Below, piece by piece: positions 24,914 to 33,326 of a DNA stretch of 64,000 nt. Location of the stretch: assembly GCF_040361215.1 (NCBI RefSeq), contig NZ_APND01000003.1, forward strand, positions 248,001-312,000, in the 5' to 3' direction. A model generated the notes under the pieces. The model saw nothing but the letters and a program-made list of their open reading frames with translations. It made no database searches and was not told where the DNA came from. The translations under genes were made by a program, and so were the position numbers. Each line of letters starts with the position of its first letter. Position 1 is the first letter of the stretch. This stretch comes from Salinisphaera dokdonensis (GTDB taxonomy: Bacteria > Pseudomonadota > Gammaproteobacteria > Nevskiales > Salinisphaeraceae).

Positions 24914-25837
24914 TCAGACGCCGAACACCACCGGCACGTAGTGGTCGACCAGCAGCGCGGTAAATAGCGCCATCAAATAGAGAATCGAATAGCCAAAGGT
25001 GCGCATGGCCAGGCCCTGCTTGGGCGCGTACTTCAGGCGGATCGCGTAGATCAGGAACCAGCCCGACAGCCCCACGGCGCTGAGCAGGTACAGCGGCCCG
25101 CTCATGCCGGTCACGAACGGCAACAGCGACACGATGAACAGCAGCACCGTATAGAGCAGCACCTGGGTGCGGGTGTATTCCAGCCCGTGGGTGACCGGCA
25201 GCATCGGGATATCGACTTCAGCATATTCCCGGTGCCGCTCGATCGCCAGCGCCCAGAAATGCGGCGGCGTCCAGATGAAGATAATCAGGAACAGGATCAG
25301 CGCATGGGCATCCACGGTACCAGTGACCGCGGCCCAGCCAAGCACCGGCGGCGCGGCACCGGCGGCCCCGCCGATGACGATATTCTGCGGTGTCGCGCGC
25401 TTGAGATAGACGGTATAGACGCCGGCATAGCCCACGAGCGTGACTAGCGTGAGCCAGGCGGTCAGCGGATTGACGAGCCACAAGAGCACGGCCATGCCTG
25501 CGAGCCCGATGGCCGCGGCGAAGCGCGCCGATTGCGCCATATCGAGATGGCCGGTCACCAGCGGACGCTTGCGCGTTCGCGCCATGCGCCCATCGGCCTT
25601 TCGATCGAGCATCTGATTCACAGCGGCCGCCGAGGCGGCCATCAGCCCGATGCCCAGCGTACCGAACAGCAGCGCATCGATCGGCACCATGCCAGGAGTG
25701 GCCAGAAACATGCCGACCATGGCCGTAAACACGATCAGCAGCACCACACGCGGTTTGCACAGCTCGTAGTAATCCGTCAGACGCTGCGACAGCGTCGGAT
25801 GGTCGAGCGTAGCGCTCGAGCCGTGCCCGCTAGACAT
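24914..25837 (-). CDS. ctaB: Heme O synthase (protoheme IX farnesyltransferase)
   Basis: This 307-residue polytopic UbiA-family prenyltransferase adds a farnesyl group to heme b. Motifs include NQMLDRKADGRMARTRKRPL (first Asp-rich site), YTVYLKRATPQNIVIGG, and FIWTPPHFWALAIERHREYAEVDIPMLP (second site), with about nine membrane helices. Its start overlaps the ctaA stop by 8 bases. It ends the surf1 / SCO-like / ctaA / ctaB unit. CyoE is the equivalent name. Unlike in Pseudomonas, no senC/sco gene follows. Confidence 0.95.
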   Translation of the reverse strand: MSSGHGSSATLDHPTLSQRLTDYYELCKPRVVLLIVFTAMVGMFLATPGMVPIDALLFGTLGIGLMAASAAAVNQMLDRKADGRMARTRKRPLVTGHLDMAQSARFAAAIGLAGMAVLLWLVNPLTAWLTLVTLVGYAGVYTVYLKRATPQNIVIGGAAGAAPPVLGWAAVTGTVDAHALILFLIIFIWTPPHFWALAIERHREYAEVDIPMLPVTHGLEYTRTQVLLYTVLLFIVSLLPFVTGMSGPLYLLSAVGLSGWFLIYAIRLKYAPKQGLAMRTFGYSILYLMALFTALLVDHYVPVVFGV

Positions 25838-26834
25838 GATCGCGCGCTCTCCAGACTGCGTGATTGATCGCCATAAGCGTCAATAATAACAGGGCCGCAC
25901 CGCCATTGTGGGCGACCGCCACGGCCAGCGGCAGGTGAAACACCACCACGGAGATGCCGATCGATACCTGCAGGCCCAGTGCGGCGACCAAAGTCATCGC
26001 CAGCCCGCGCCAGCGGCTATCCACCCGTGCCTGACGCCACAGCATCGCAGCAAGCGCCAGCAGCACGAGCGTTATGGCTACAGCCCCGAGCCGATGGACC
26101 CAGTGAATGGTCGCGCGCGGGATGCTGTCGAGGATGCCGTATTCGTAGTTGATGCCCAACCCGTGCCAGAGCGTGAACGCGGCACTGAAATCGGTCGGCG
26201 GCCACCAGTAGGTCTGGCAGGTCGGAAAATCCGGACAGGCCATGGCCGCATAGTTCGTCGACGTCCACGCGCCCAGAAATATCTGACCGATAAGCAACAC
26301 GAGTGCGGCGCCCGCGGACATTCGAAGACCGGCTCGCCTTACCGTGCGATAGCCGCTGAACAGCGCCCCCTCTCGGAACAGACACCAGCCCAGAAGCGCG
26401 AACGTCGCCATCCCCCCCAGCAGGTGGGCGGTAACGATCAATGGTTTGAGCAACAGCGTGACTGTCCACATCCCCAGCAATGCCTGGAATATCACCAGCA
26501 CCACCAGCACCCAGGGCAGCACACGCTGCTGGTCCGGGCTGCTACTGCCTTTGAGCGACACCAGCGCCATCGCAAGGATGAGCAGGCCCAGACCACCCGC
26601 GGCATAGCGGTGGATCATTTCCTTCCATGCTTTGGGGGCTTCTACCGGCCGGTGCGCGAAACGTTCGTTGGCCACGGCCACATCGGCTTCCGCGGTGGGT
26701 ACATCCAGATGCCCATAGCAACCCGGCCAGTCCGGGCAGCCCAGGCCGGCATCCGACAGGCGCACGAACGCGCCGAGCGTGATCACCACAAAGGCCAGGC
26801 AGATCGTCAGCAGGTTGAGTTGAAAGCGCGACAC
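25830..26834 (-). CDS. ctaA: Heme A synthase (COX15/CtaA)
   Basis: The 334-residue membrane protein oxidises heme O to heme A for the aa3-type oxidase. It has about eight membrane helices in two similar halves, with conserved histidines in EMIHRYAAGGLGLL, VTAHLLGGMATFALLGW, TIHWVHRLGAVAITLVLLA and VAHNGGAALLLL. An extramembrane loop carries GCPDWPGCYG and MACPDFPTCQ, whose Cys pairs are typical of type-2 CtaA. It overlaps ctaB and begins 14 bases after the SCO-like gene. Confidence 0.94.
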   Translation of the reverse strand: MSRFQLNLLTICLAFVVITLGAFVRLSDAGLGCPDWPGCYGHLDVPTAEADVAVANERFAHRPVEAPKAWKEMIHRYAAGGLGLLILAMALVSLKGSSSPDQQRVLPWVLVVLVIFQALLGMWTVTLLLKPLIVTAHLLGGMATFALLGWCLFREGALFSGYRTVRRAGLRMSAGAALVLLIGQIFLGAWTSTNYAAMACPDFPTCQTYWWPPTDFSAAFTLWHGLGINYEYGILDSIPRATIHWVHRLGAVAITLVLLALAAMLWRQARVDSRWRGLAMTLVAALGLQVSIGISVVVFHLPLAVAVAHNGGAALLLLTLMAINHAVWRARDHV

Positions 26835-26848
26835 GGTGAAAACCTCGA

Positions 26849-27424
26849 CTAGCCTATATGCGAGAGCTTGAGCAGGTGCTTGATGTCCTTGAACAGCGCC
26901 CCGCCATCGCCGCCGGGCGGATAATAGAGCATCCAGTTACCCAACGGATCGATCAGATAGATCGTGCCCGGCACGAGCGCATCTTGGCTTTCGAAAGCGC
27001 TCGTGAGCTCGGCAAGCGGTGCACGAAAAGCCGTGAGGTCCGGCTGGCGTTCGATCTCGGGATGCGACTGCTCGATATCGGTCACCAGCACGCGCTGTAC
27101 GCGCGCGGCACGCCGATGTAGTAACGCACGGATCTGGCGGGTCTTTTCCAGACTCTCGATACAGGCCTCGCCGCAGCCCCGCGGCGCCACCTGGAGAATC
27201 GTCCATTTCTGCTCAAACAATGCGCCGCTCTGGCGGGTCTCGCCGTCGGCGCTGGTAAGGACCACGTCGGGCAGACGCATCGCCGGATCGACGAGTTCGC
27301 CGCCGTTCGTGCCGGCCGCACCATAGGACAGCCCGTAGTAGAGCAGATAGGCCAGCGCGAGCGGCCCCACGAAAATCATGAACACACCCAGCAGCTTTAG
27401 GCGGGCGCGGGTCTGTGTCTTCAT
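26849..27424 (-). CDS. Membrane-anchored thioredoxin-fold protein of the cox locus (SCO-like)
   Basis: The 191-residue protein has one N-terminal membrane helix (LKLLGVFMIFVGPLALAYLLYYG) and a periplasmic domain with CGEAC in a WTILQVAPRGCGEAC setting. This resembles the CxxxC copper/redox site of SCO proteins, followed by a FRAPLAELTSAF segment and IYLIDPLGNWMLYYPPG. It matches the position of the uncharacterised gene between surf1 and ctaA in Pseudomonas. A role in copper delivery or thiol redox during oxidase assembly is inferred. The start overlaps the surf1 stop (ATGA). Confidence 0.75.
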   Translation of the reverse strand: MKTQTRARLKLLGVFMIFVGPLALAYLLYYGLSYGAAGTNGGELVDPAMRLPDVVLTSADGETRQSGALFEQKWTILQVAPRGCGEACIESLEKTRQIRALLHRRAARVQRVLVTDIEQSHPEIERQPDLTAFRAPLAELTSAFESQDALVPGTIYLIDPLGNWMLYYPPGGDGGALFKDIKHLLKLSHIG

Positions 27425-28161
27425 CGAATTCGCCTGATGTTGATGACGATAAAAATCACGGCGACTGCCGCCGCCATGGCAAACCACTGCAATGCATAGC
27501 CGTAATGCCGGACGGGCGGCATGCGAACGAGTTGGCGGTTCCAGTCGCGAACGAAACCGCGCGTGTCGGACGGGTCGAGCAAAAGCAATCCGTCCACTAC
27601 CGCCCCGGTGTATTGACAATCCAACTGCTCGACCGCCGGATAGTTCAGCACCCGCGGCCAGCCGCTGACCTGGCACGCCGCACTATCACCCAGGCGCATG
27701 CCCGGCTCAGGCAAGTCCCGCCACAGTCCCGTCATGGTGACCTGAGTATCGGGCGCGGCCGGGTTCGGCGGCTCGGCACGACCTTTCGGCCCCAGCGGCA
27801 CCCATCCGCGGTCGACGAGCACTCGTCGACCGTCTGACAGCACCACCGGCGTCCATACGCGATAACCGATGCGCTCGTCGTGGACCTGATTATCGAAAAG
27901 AATCTGCTGCGCCGCATCCATGCGTCCGCTCACCGTGTAACGATGACCATAGGCTGGCGCCGCACCATCACGGTTGGCCAGAGCCGCAGAGAAGTCGACA
28001 GGATCGCTTTTGCTCGCCGCCTGGCGCTGCGCTAGCATCTCCTGCTTGCTCTCGCCCCGCTCGACCTGCCACACGCCAAGAGTGGCCAGCAGGCCGAGAC
28101 TTACGAGCAGCACCAATACACCCCACAAAGGGGGCGCGAAGCGATAGCGCCCTATGCGCAT
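27421..28161 (-). CDS. SURF1 family cytochrome oxidase assembly protein
   Basis: The 246-residue protein has an N-terminal helix (PLWGVLVLLVSLGLLATLGVWQVERGESK), a periplasmic domain with DNQVHDERIGYRVWTPVVL and VLVDRGWVPLG, and a C-terminal helix (HYGYALQWFAMAAAVAVIFIVI). The GxWQ, NQ and HYGYALQWF signatures define SURF1, which presents heme a to oxidase subunit I. Its start codon abuts, base to base, the start codon of the divergent DUF2909 gene (CATATG). It is translationally coupled to the SCO-like gene. Confidence 0.92.
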   Translation of the reverse strand: MRIGRYRFAPPLWGVLVLLVSLGLLATLGVWQVERGESKQEMLAQRQAASKSDPVDFSAALANRDGAAPAYGHRYTVSGRMDAAQQILFDNQVHDERIGYRVWTPVVLSDGRRVLVDRGWVPLGPKGRAEPPNPAAPDTQVTMTGLWRDLPEPGMRLGDSAACQVSGWPRVLNYPAVEQLDCQYTGAVVDGLLLLDPSDTRGFVRDWNRQLVRMPPVRHYGYALQWFAMAAAVAVIFIVINIRRIR

Positions 28162-28368
28162 ATGGTAAAGATTTTCATCGTCGTGTTTCTGATCGCCATT
28201 GTCGCGGCCCTCGGGGCGGGGCTGGTATTTCTCGTACGCGATACCGGCGACACGCGACGCACGGTGCAGGCATTGACCTGGCGAATCAGCCTGTCGCTAC
28301 TGTTGATCGCCCTGCTGGTGATCGGCTATCTCACCGGTATCGTGCAGCCGCACAATCTCGGCCAGTAG
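28162..28368 (+). CDS. DUF2909 twin-transmembrane protein
   Basis: The 68-residue protein has two membrane helices (IFIVVFLIAIVAALGAGLVFL and ISLSLLLIALLVIGYLTGI) joined by a short loop VRDTGDTRRTVQALTWR. It belongs to the DUF2909/twin-TM family that accompanies cox genes in Pseudomonas and relatives. The function is unknown and is presumably linked to the oxidase. Its ATG directly follows the reverse-strand start of surf1, so the promoter must lie inside surf1. Confidence 0.82.
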   Translation: MVKIFIVVFLIAIVAALGAGLVFLVRDTGDTRRTVQALTWRISLSLLLIALLVIGYLTGIVQPHNLGQ

Positions 28369-28404
28369 TACGGCGGACTGCAAAGGCCGCGACTCAGGCG
28401 ACAA

Positions 28405-28424
28405 GGCCGGGCCTGCGCCCGGCC
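28405..28424. terminator. Strong hairpin between convergent DUF2909 and coxC
   Basis: GGCCGGGC-ctgc-GCCCGGCC is a perfect 8-bp stem with a 4-base loop in the 63-base convergent gap. There is no long T-tract on either side, so the terminator call is moderate. Confidence 0.5.
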
Positions 28425-28431
28425 ATCGGCG

Positions 28432-29310
28432 TCAAAGAATGTAGACGAAGATGAACAGGCCGAGCCAGACCACGTCCACGAAATGCCAGTACCAGGCGAC
28501 GGCTTCGAAACCGAAGTGATCATGTGAACTGAAGTGACCCTTCAGGCAGCGCAGCAGGATGATGATCAGCATCAGCGTGCCGAGCGTCACATGCATGCCG
28601 TGGAAGCCGGTAAGCATGAAGAAGGTCGAGCCGTAGATACCCGAGCCAAGCGTCAGGCCCAGATGCTGGTAGGCCTCGATGTACTCCTCGACCTGGTAAT
28701 ACAGGAAGATCACACCCAGCGTCGCGGTGGCGGCGAGACTGAGACAGAGCTTCCAGCGGTTGTCTTCCTTCAGGCCCCAATGGGCCCAGGTGATCGTCAC
28801 GGATGACGTCAGCAACAAGAGCGTATTGATCAGCGGCAGATGCCAGGCGTTGACCGTTTCGAAGTCGCCGCCGATATTGCCCGGGCCGTTGGTTGGCCAG
28901 GCGCCCTCGTACTGCGGCCACAGATAGACGTTGGTGAAGAACTTCTCGCCCTCGCCGTTCAGCCAGGGCATGGCGATCATGCGGGTATAGAACAGCGCGC
29001 CGAAGAAGGCGGCAAAGAACATGATTTCCGAGAAGATGAACCAGCTCATCGCCCAGCGGTAGGTCATGTCCTCCTGCGGGCCGTACACACCACCCCGGTT
29101 CTCGTGCACGACGTCACGGAACCAGATGAACACCATCACCAGCACCATGGCCAGCCCTAGCGCCGACAGATACGGCGAAATGGTCGTATCGCCATTGAGC
29201 CAGAAGGCGCCGCCGCCCAGCGTCAGGAACAGTGCAACCGTGAGCATGAACGGCCACGGCGACGGTTCCGGTACGTAATACTTGTGGTGTTCGCTGGTAT
29301 GCGTGGCCAT
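28432..29310 (-). CDS. ctaE: Cytochrome c oxidase subunit III
   Basis: The 292-residue protein has seven membrane helices and the heme-copper oxidase subunit III hallmarks: the N-terminal HHKYYVPEPSPWPF, WFRDVVHE, SEIMFFAAFFGALFYTR, and near the end LTGFHGMHVTLGT and AVAWYWHFVDVVWLGLFIFVYI. Subunit III stabilises the catalytic core and its proton uptake. It follows the 32-codon ORF and coxA on the reverse strand. The cox11 gene, usually between coxA and coxC, is absent here. Confidence 0.95.
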   Translation of the reverse strand: MATHTSEHHKYYVPEPSPWPFMLTVALFLTLGGGAFWLNGDTTISPYLSALGLAMVLVMVFIWFRDVVHENRGGVYGPQEDMTYRWAMSWFIFSEIMFFAAFFGALFYTRMIAMPWLNGEGEKFFTNVYLWPQYEGAWPTNGPGNIGGDFETVNAWHLPLINTLLLLTSSVTITWAHWGLKEDNRWKLCLSLAATATLGVIFLYYQVEEYIEAYQHLGLTLGSGIYGSTFFMLTGFHGMHVTLGTLMLIIILLRCLKGHFSSHDHFGFEAVAWYWHFVDVVWLGLFIFVYIL

Positions 29311-29418
29311 AACACTCGTTCCTTGCTTTTACTTTCGCTGCTTCACGCCCGCTATTGCGGGTGGTCCGGCGAACCGGGCGTATCGCACGCCCCTGTATCT
29401 GTCCCATTCGGTATCGAC

Positions 29419-29440
29419 CGCCACGCCTCGGGACGTGGCG
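29419..29440. other. Hairpin between the 32-codon ORF and coxC
   Basis: CGCCACG (29419-29425) pairs perfectly with CGTGGCG (29434-29440) around an 8-base loop. There is no T-tract downstream on the reverse strand. A second CCCGC/GCGGG pair lies closer to coxC. It could set relative coxA/coxC message levels by processing or attenuation. Confidence 0.4.
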
Positions 29441-29453
29441 ACTACCGGCCTGA

Positions 29454-29552
29454 CTACCTGGCCGCCATCTCGAAGAAGAAGGCGACGTAGACGCCGACCG
29501 CTATACCCGCGAGGGCGAGCGCCAGCAGCGCGTTCTTTCGTTTCGGCGACAT
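29454..29552 (-). CDS. Putative cytochrome oxidase small assembly protein (32 aa)
   Basis: A 33-codon frame from ATG 29552 encodes a basic start (MSPKRKNALL), a single membrane helix (LALAGIAVGVYVAFFFEM) and AAR at the end. Size, topology and position right after coxA match the very small oxidase-assembly proteins annotated in other proteobacterial cox operons. The sequence is too short to be sure. It lies 18 bases after the coxA stop. In related loci this protein precedes cox11, but here coxC comes next. Confidence 0.65.
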   Translation of the reverse strand: MSPKRKNALLALALAGIAVGVYVAFFFEMAAR

Positions 29553-29570
29553 CTGAAAGTACGCTCCAGC

Positions 29571-31208
29571 TTACGCCAGTTCACGCGGGTCGATCTTCGG
29601 CGGCTGCTCGAAGGTGTGGTACGGCGCGGGCGATGCCACCGTCCATTCCAGACCTCGTGCGCCTTCCCATACACGTCCGGTCGCCTTCTTCCCGGCGCCG
29701 CGCATGCACATGATCATGTTGTAGATGAATACGAACTGCCCGAGGAAGAACAGCAGTGCGCCCAGCGACGAGATCATGTTGAAGTCGGTGAACTGCACCG
29801 CGTAATCCGGGATACGACGCGGCATGCCGGCCAGCCCCAGGAAGTGCTGCGGGAAGAACAGTACGTTGATCCAGACCGCGCTCCACCAGAAGTGGAACTG
29901 GCCAAGCTTCTCGTTGTACATCACGCCGGTCCACTTCGGAATCCAGTAGTAGATCGCTGCGATGATCGAGAAGATCGCGCCCGGCACCAGCACGTAGTGG
30001 AAGTGCGCGACCACGAAGTAGGAATCGTGATACTGGAAGTCGACCGGGGTCAGCGCCAGCATCAGGCCCGAAAAGCCACCGATGGTGAACAGCACCACGA
30101 AACCGAGCGCGAACAGCATGGGCGTCTCGAAGGTCATCGAGCCACGCCACATGGTCGCAACCCAGTTGAACACCTTCACGCCTGTCGGCACGGCGATGAG
30201 CATGGTCGCGAACATGAAGAACAGCTCGGCCGAGACCGGCATGCCCACGGTAAACATGTGATGCGCCCACACGATGAAGCTGAGGAACGCGATCGAGGCC
30301 ACGGCGTAAACCATCGAGTCATGCCCGAACAGCGCCTTGCGCGCGAACGTCGGGATGATGGTCGACACGATGCCGAAGGCCGGCAGAATCATGATGTAGA
30401 CCTCCGGATGCCCGAAGAACCAGAAGATATGCTGGAACAGAACCGGGTCACCACCGCCGGCGGCATCAAAGAAGGTCGTGCCGAAGAAATGGTCCGTCAG
30501 CAGCATGGTCACCGCACCGGCAAGCACGGGCATGACCGCGATCAGCAGGTAGGCCGTAATCAGCCAGGTCCAGACGAACAGCGGCATCTTGAGCAGCGGC
30601 ATGTCCGGGGCACGCATGTTCAGGATCGTGACCACGATGTTGATCGCGCCCGTGATCGACGAAATGCCGGCCAGATGGATGGCGAACACCATCAGAGGCA
30701 GCGCGTTACCGGTCTGCATGACCAGCGGCGGATACATGGTCCAGCCCGAGGCCGGCGCACCACCGGAAACGAACAGCGTGCCCAGCAGCATGGAGAACGC
30801 GAACGGCAGGATCCAGAAACCCCAGTTGTTCACGCGCGGCAGCGCCAGATCGGAACAACCGATCATCATCGGCACCATCCAGTTCGCAAGACCCACGAAC
30901 GCCGGCATGACGCCGCCAAAGATCATCACCAGCGCATGCAGCGTGATCATCTCGTTATAGAAGCCGGGATCGACAAACTGGATGCCCGGCGCGAACAGCT
31001 CGGCACGGATCACCAACGACATCACGCCGCCGATGAACAGCATGGTCAGCGAAAAGATCAGGTACAGCGTGCCCAGATCCTTATGGTTCGTGGTGCCGAT
31101 CCAGCGCTTCATCCACGGCCATACGCCATCGGCCAGCGTCACCGGCCCGTGGTGGTGATCGTCATGACCGTGATGGTCGTGGGTGCGGGTCGGATTGACA
31201 GTGCTCAT
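29571..31208 (-). CDS. ctaD: Cytochrome c oxidase subunit I (A-family, aa3 type)
   Basis: The 545-residue protein reduces O2 to water and pumps protons in the inner membrane. Twelve helices are expected. Ligands and channel residues are visible: heme a His in NEMITLHALVMIFGG, the GHPEVYIMILPAFGIVS block with the D-channel Glu and the His-Tyr crosslink, WAHHMF for CuB, and FVVAHFHYVLVPGA for the heme ligands. A His-rich N-terminus (DHHGHDDHHHG) may bind metal. I chose ATG 31208, with AGGAG upstream, over the GTG just before it. It lies between coxB and the 32-codon ORF. Confidence 0.96.
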   Translation of the reverse strand: MSTVNPTRTHDHHGHDDHHHGPVTLADGVWPWMKRWIGTTNHKDLGTLYLIFSLTMLFIGGVMSLVIRAELFAPGIQFVDPGFYNEMITLHALVMIFGGVMPAFVGLANWMVPMMIGCSDLALPRVNNWGFWILPFAFSMLLGTLFVSGGAPASGWTMYPPLVMQTGNALPLMVFAIHLAGISSITGAINIVVTILNMRAPDMPLLKMPLFVWTWLITAYLLIAVMPVLAGAVTMLLTDHFFGTTFFDAAGGGDPVLFQHIFWFFGHPEVYIMILPAFGIVSTIIPTFARKALFGHDSMVYAVASIAFLSFIVWAHHMFTVGMPVSAELFFMFATMLIAVPTGVKVFNWVATMWRGSMTFETPMLFALGFVVLFTIGGFSGLMLALTPVDFQYHDSYFVVAHFHYVLVPGAIFSIIAAIYYWIPKWTGVMYNEKLGQFHFWWSAVWINVLFFPQHFLGLAGMPRRIPDYAVQFTDFNMISSLGALLFFLGQFVFIYNMIMCMRGAGKKATGRVWEGARGLEWTVASPAPYHTFEQPPKIDPRELA

Positions 31209-31242
31209 CACAAACTCCTGGGGCGCCGGTGAGGCGGCCTAC

Positions 31243-32733
31243 TTATCGCTGCTCGGCAACCTGGGAAGGCTGTACCACGTCGCCGGTTTCGTTACCGAAC
31301 GCGTTGCGTTCGTACGTGACCACGGCGGCAATCTGCTTGTCGTCCAGTGTCCCCTTGTAGGGCGGCATGGCGCCCTTGCCTTCGAGGATCTGGGAAATAT
31401 GGGCGGCGACATCGCCGGTGACGACGGCACTGCCCTTCATCGCCGGGAAGCCTGCGGCCGGCATGCCGCTGCCGTCCGGCTGGTGGCAGGCGGCGCAAAG
31501 GTTGCCGTAGACCTGCTCGCCCTGACTCATGAGCTCGTCCTTGGACATCTCGCCCTCACCGCCAGCGCTCTCGCTATCTGCGGCCGCCTGGTCGTCGCCA
31601 GATGCCTGCTCGCCGTTCGTGTTGCCCTCGGACGTGTTTTCGCCGTCCTCGGAATCGGGCTCGACGGATTCGTCATCGACCTTGGGGGAACCGCGGTCGG
31701 AGGATGCCTGCTCGGCGTCGGTTTCCTGCTGGTCTTCCGGGGCGCCGCCCTGGTCGTCCTGCTCGCCTTCGCCGACCAGCGTTTCGTCGGTCTGCTCGGG
31801 CTCGACTTCGCTACCGTCTTCCTCGCGCCCTTCCGTGGCATTGCCTTCGGTCGGGCTGCTGTCGGCTTCGGTCTGCGCCTGGGCATTGGCGGCATCGGTG
31901 CTCGGCTGGCCCTGGGCCAACTCCGAATCGCCGCCTGCGTTGCCGCCCTGCTCCGAAACCCACTGGTCGTATTCGTCTTGCGAAACCACCTTAACCACGA
32001 TCGGCATGAAGGCATGACCACGACCGCACAGCTCTGCACATTGGCCGCGATAGGTGCCGGTCTCGTTGGCCTTGAACCACATGTCGTTGATGTAGCCCGG
32101 GATTGCGTCTTTCTTGCCGCCCAGATCCGGCACCCACCACGAGTGGATGACGTCGCCGGAACTCAGCAACAGGCGGACCTTCTTGTCCACCGGCACGACC
32201 ATCGCCTTGTCGACGTTGCGCAGGTAATGCTCGACCGAGTTCGGGTCGACACCTGAATTCTTCTGGCGTGCCTTGTCGCTTTCGCGGTCGAGGCGGCTGA
32301 AGAAATGCACGCCTTGATCGACGTAATCGTATTCCCAGAGCCACTGATGCCCCGTGACGCGGATGGTCATGTCCGGGTCGCTGGAATCCTCGATCTGAAG
32401 CAGCGTGCCGGCAGCCGGGATGGCGACTGCGATGAGGATGATGAAAGGCACGATCGTCCAGGCGATCTCGACCACCGTGGATTCGTGGAAGTGCGAGGCC
32501 TCGAAGCCACGCGATTTGCGGTGCACGATCACCGAATAGAGCATCGCGCCGAAGACGCCGATGCCGATAACCACGCAGATCCAGAAAATCAGCATGTGAA
32601 GGCCGAAGACTTCACTCGTCAGATCGGTGACGCCCTCGTTCATGTTGAGCGTCCAGTCGGCGTAGGCGGGCGACACGAACAGTGCTCCCAGCGCCACCAG
32701 GCCCGATCGAGACAGAATGCTGATTTTATTCAT
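31243..32733 (-). CDS. ctaC: Cytochrome c oxidase subunit II fused to cytochrome c, with long acidic linker
   Basis: The 496-residue protein (from ATG 32733) takes electrons from cytochrome c. It has a signal peptide, two membrane helices, and a cupredoxin domain with CuA ligands H197, C232, C236, H240 and M243 (CAELCGRGHAFM). A cytochrome c domain carries CAACH at 413-417 with a later AMPPYKG-type methionine. Between them (about 262-395) lies a low-complexity linker with roughly 42 acidic but only 4 basic residues per 140. Such a tethered cytochrome is typical of caa3 oxidases, but the linker is unusually long. It leads the cox operon. Confidence 0.93.
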   Translation of the reverse strand: MNKISILSRSGLVALGALFVSPAYADWTLNMNEGVTDLTSEVFGLHMLIFWICVVIGIGVFGAMLYSVIVHRKSRGFEASHFHESTVVEIAWTIVPFIILIAVAIPAAGTLLQIEDSSDPDMTIRVTGHQWLWEYDYVDQGVHFFSRLDRESDKARQKNSGVDPNSVEHYLRNVDKAMVVPVDKKVRLLLSSGDVIHSWWVPDLGGKKDAIPGYINDMWFKANETGTYRGQCAELCGRGHAFMPIVVKVVSQDEYDQWVSEQGGNAGGDSELAQGQPSTDAANAQAQTEADSSPTEGNATEGREEDGSEVEPEQTDETLVGEGEQDDQGGAPEDQQETDAEQASSDRGSPKVDDESVEPDSEDGENTSEGNTNGEQASGDDQAAADSESAGGEGEMSKDELMSQGEQVYGNLCAACHQPDGSGMPAAGFPAMKGSAVVTGDVAAHISQILEGKGAMPPYKGTLDDKQIAAVVTYERNAFGNETGDVVQPSQVAEQR

Positions 32734-32776
32734 AGTCACTCTCTATAAAACACGTTGCCGGCCTGCGTGCACGGCA

Positions 32777-33262
32777 TCACGACAGCTCCGGCGCGGTTAC
32801 CCACGCCTTAAGGCGCTCGGCAACCTCGGCACGCTCGTCCTCGGTCAGGCAGCGACCCAACTCACAGCCGCGGCCGTGGCGAGTCAACAGCAGGCGCGAT
32901 GGACTGTTCCGGTATACGCCCGGACTCAGGCGTACCTGGGTCAGAAGGCGCGGAAACTCCCACCGTCTCTGCGGCTCGTCGAGACCGGCTTCGACCTCGA
33001 TTCGATCCTCGTAAACCGATATGACTTCGCGGTAACCGTTATCGCGCATGCTCAAGAAAAGGCCCGTCCCGAGCGCAGCCATCTCCAGCCCTGCAAAAGG
33101 CCAGATGAGCCAGAGCCCGAAAACGGTCATGAACCCCGCGATCCCAAACGACACGGCACACATGCCGAGGAAGAACCACTGTGCCTGCGCGACTGTTAGC
33201 GACCCGTTCGGGGCGATGACCAGTCGGCGCATGTGTTCGGTGGTTTCCAGTCGGCTCGACAT
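32777..33262 (-). CDS. DUF2244 family membrane protein
   Basis: From ATG 33262 the protein has 161 residues. A short N-terminus (MRRLVIAPNGSLTVAQAQWFF) leads to two close membrane helices (FLGMCAVSFGIAGFMTVFGLWLIWPFAGLEMAALGTGLF, with a break) and a soluble C-terminal part with VISVYEDRIEVEAG. This fits the DUF2244 family, often next to cox genes in proteobacteria; function unknown. GGAGGA precedes this start, which I prefer to an upstream ATG. It lies just upstream of coxB on the same strand. Confidence 0.82.
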   Translation of the reverse strand: MSSRLETTEHMRRLVIAPNGSLTVAQAQWFFLGMCAVSFGIAGFMTVFGLWLIWPFAGLEMAALGTGLFLSMRDNGYREVISVYEDRIEVEAGLDEPQRRWEFPRLLTQVRLSPGVYRNSPSRLLLTRHGRGCELGRCLTEDERAEVAERLKAWVTAPELS

Positions 33263-33326
33263 CCCGCCATGTCCTCCGGCCGAGAGTTTATGCGAAGCAC
33301 TATTGCGCTGGCAAACAGTTAAGGCC

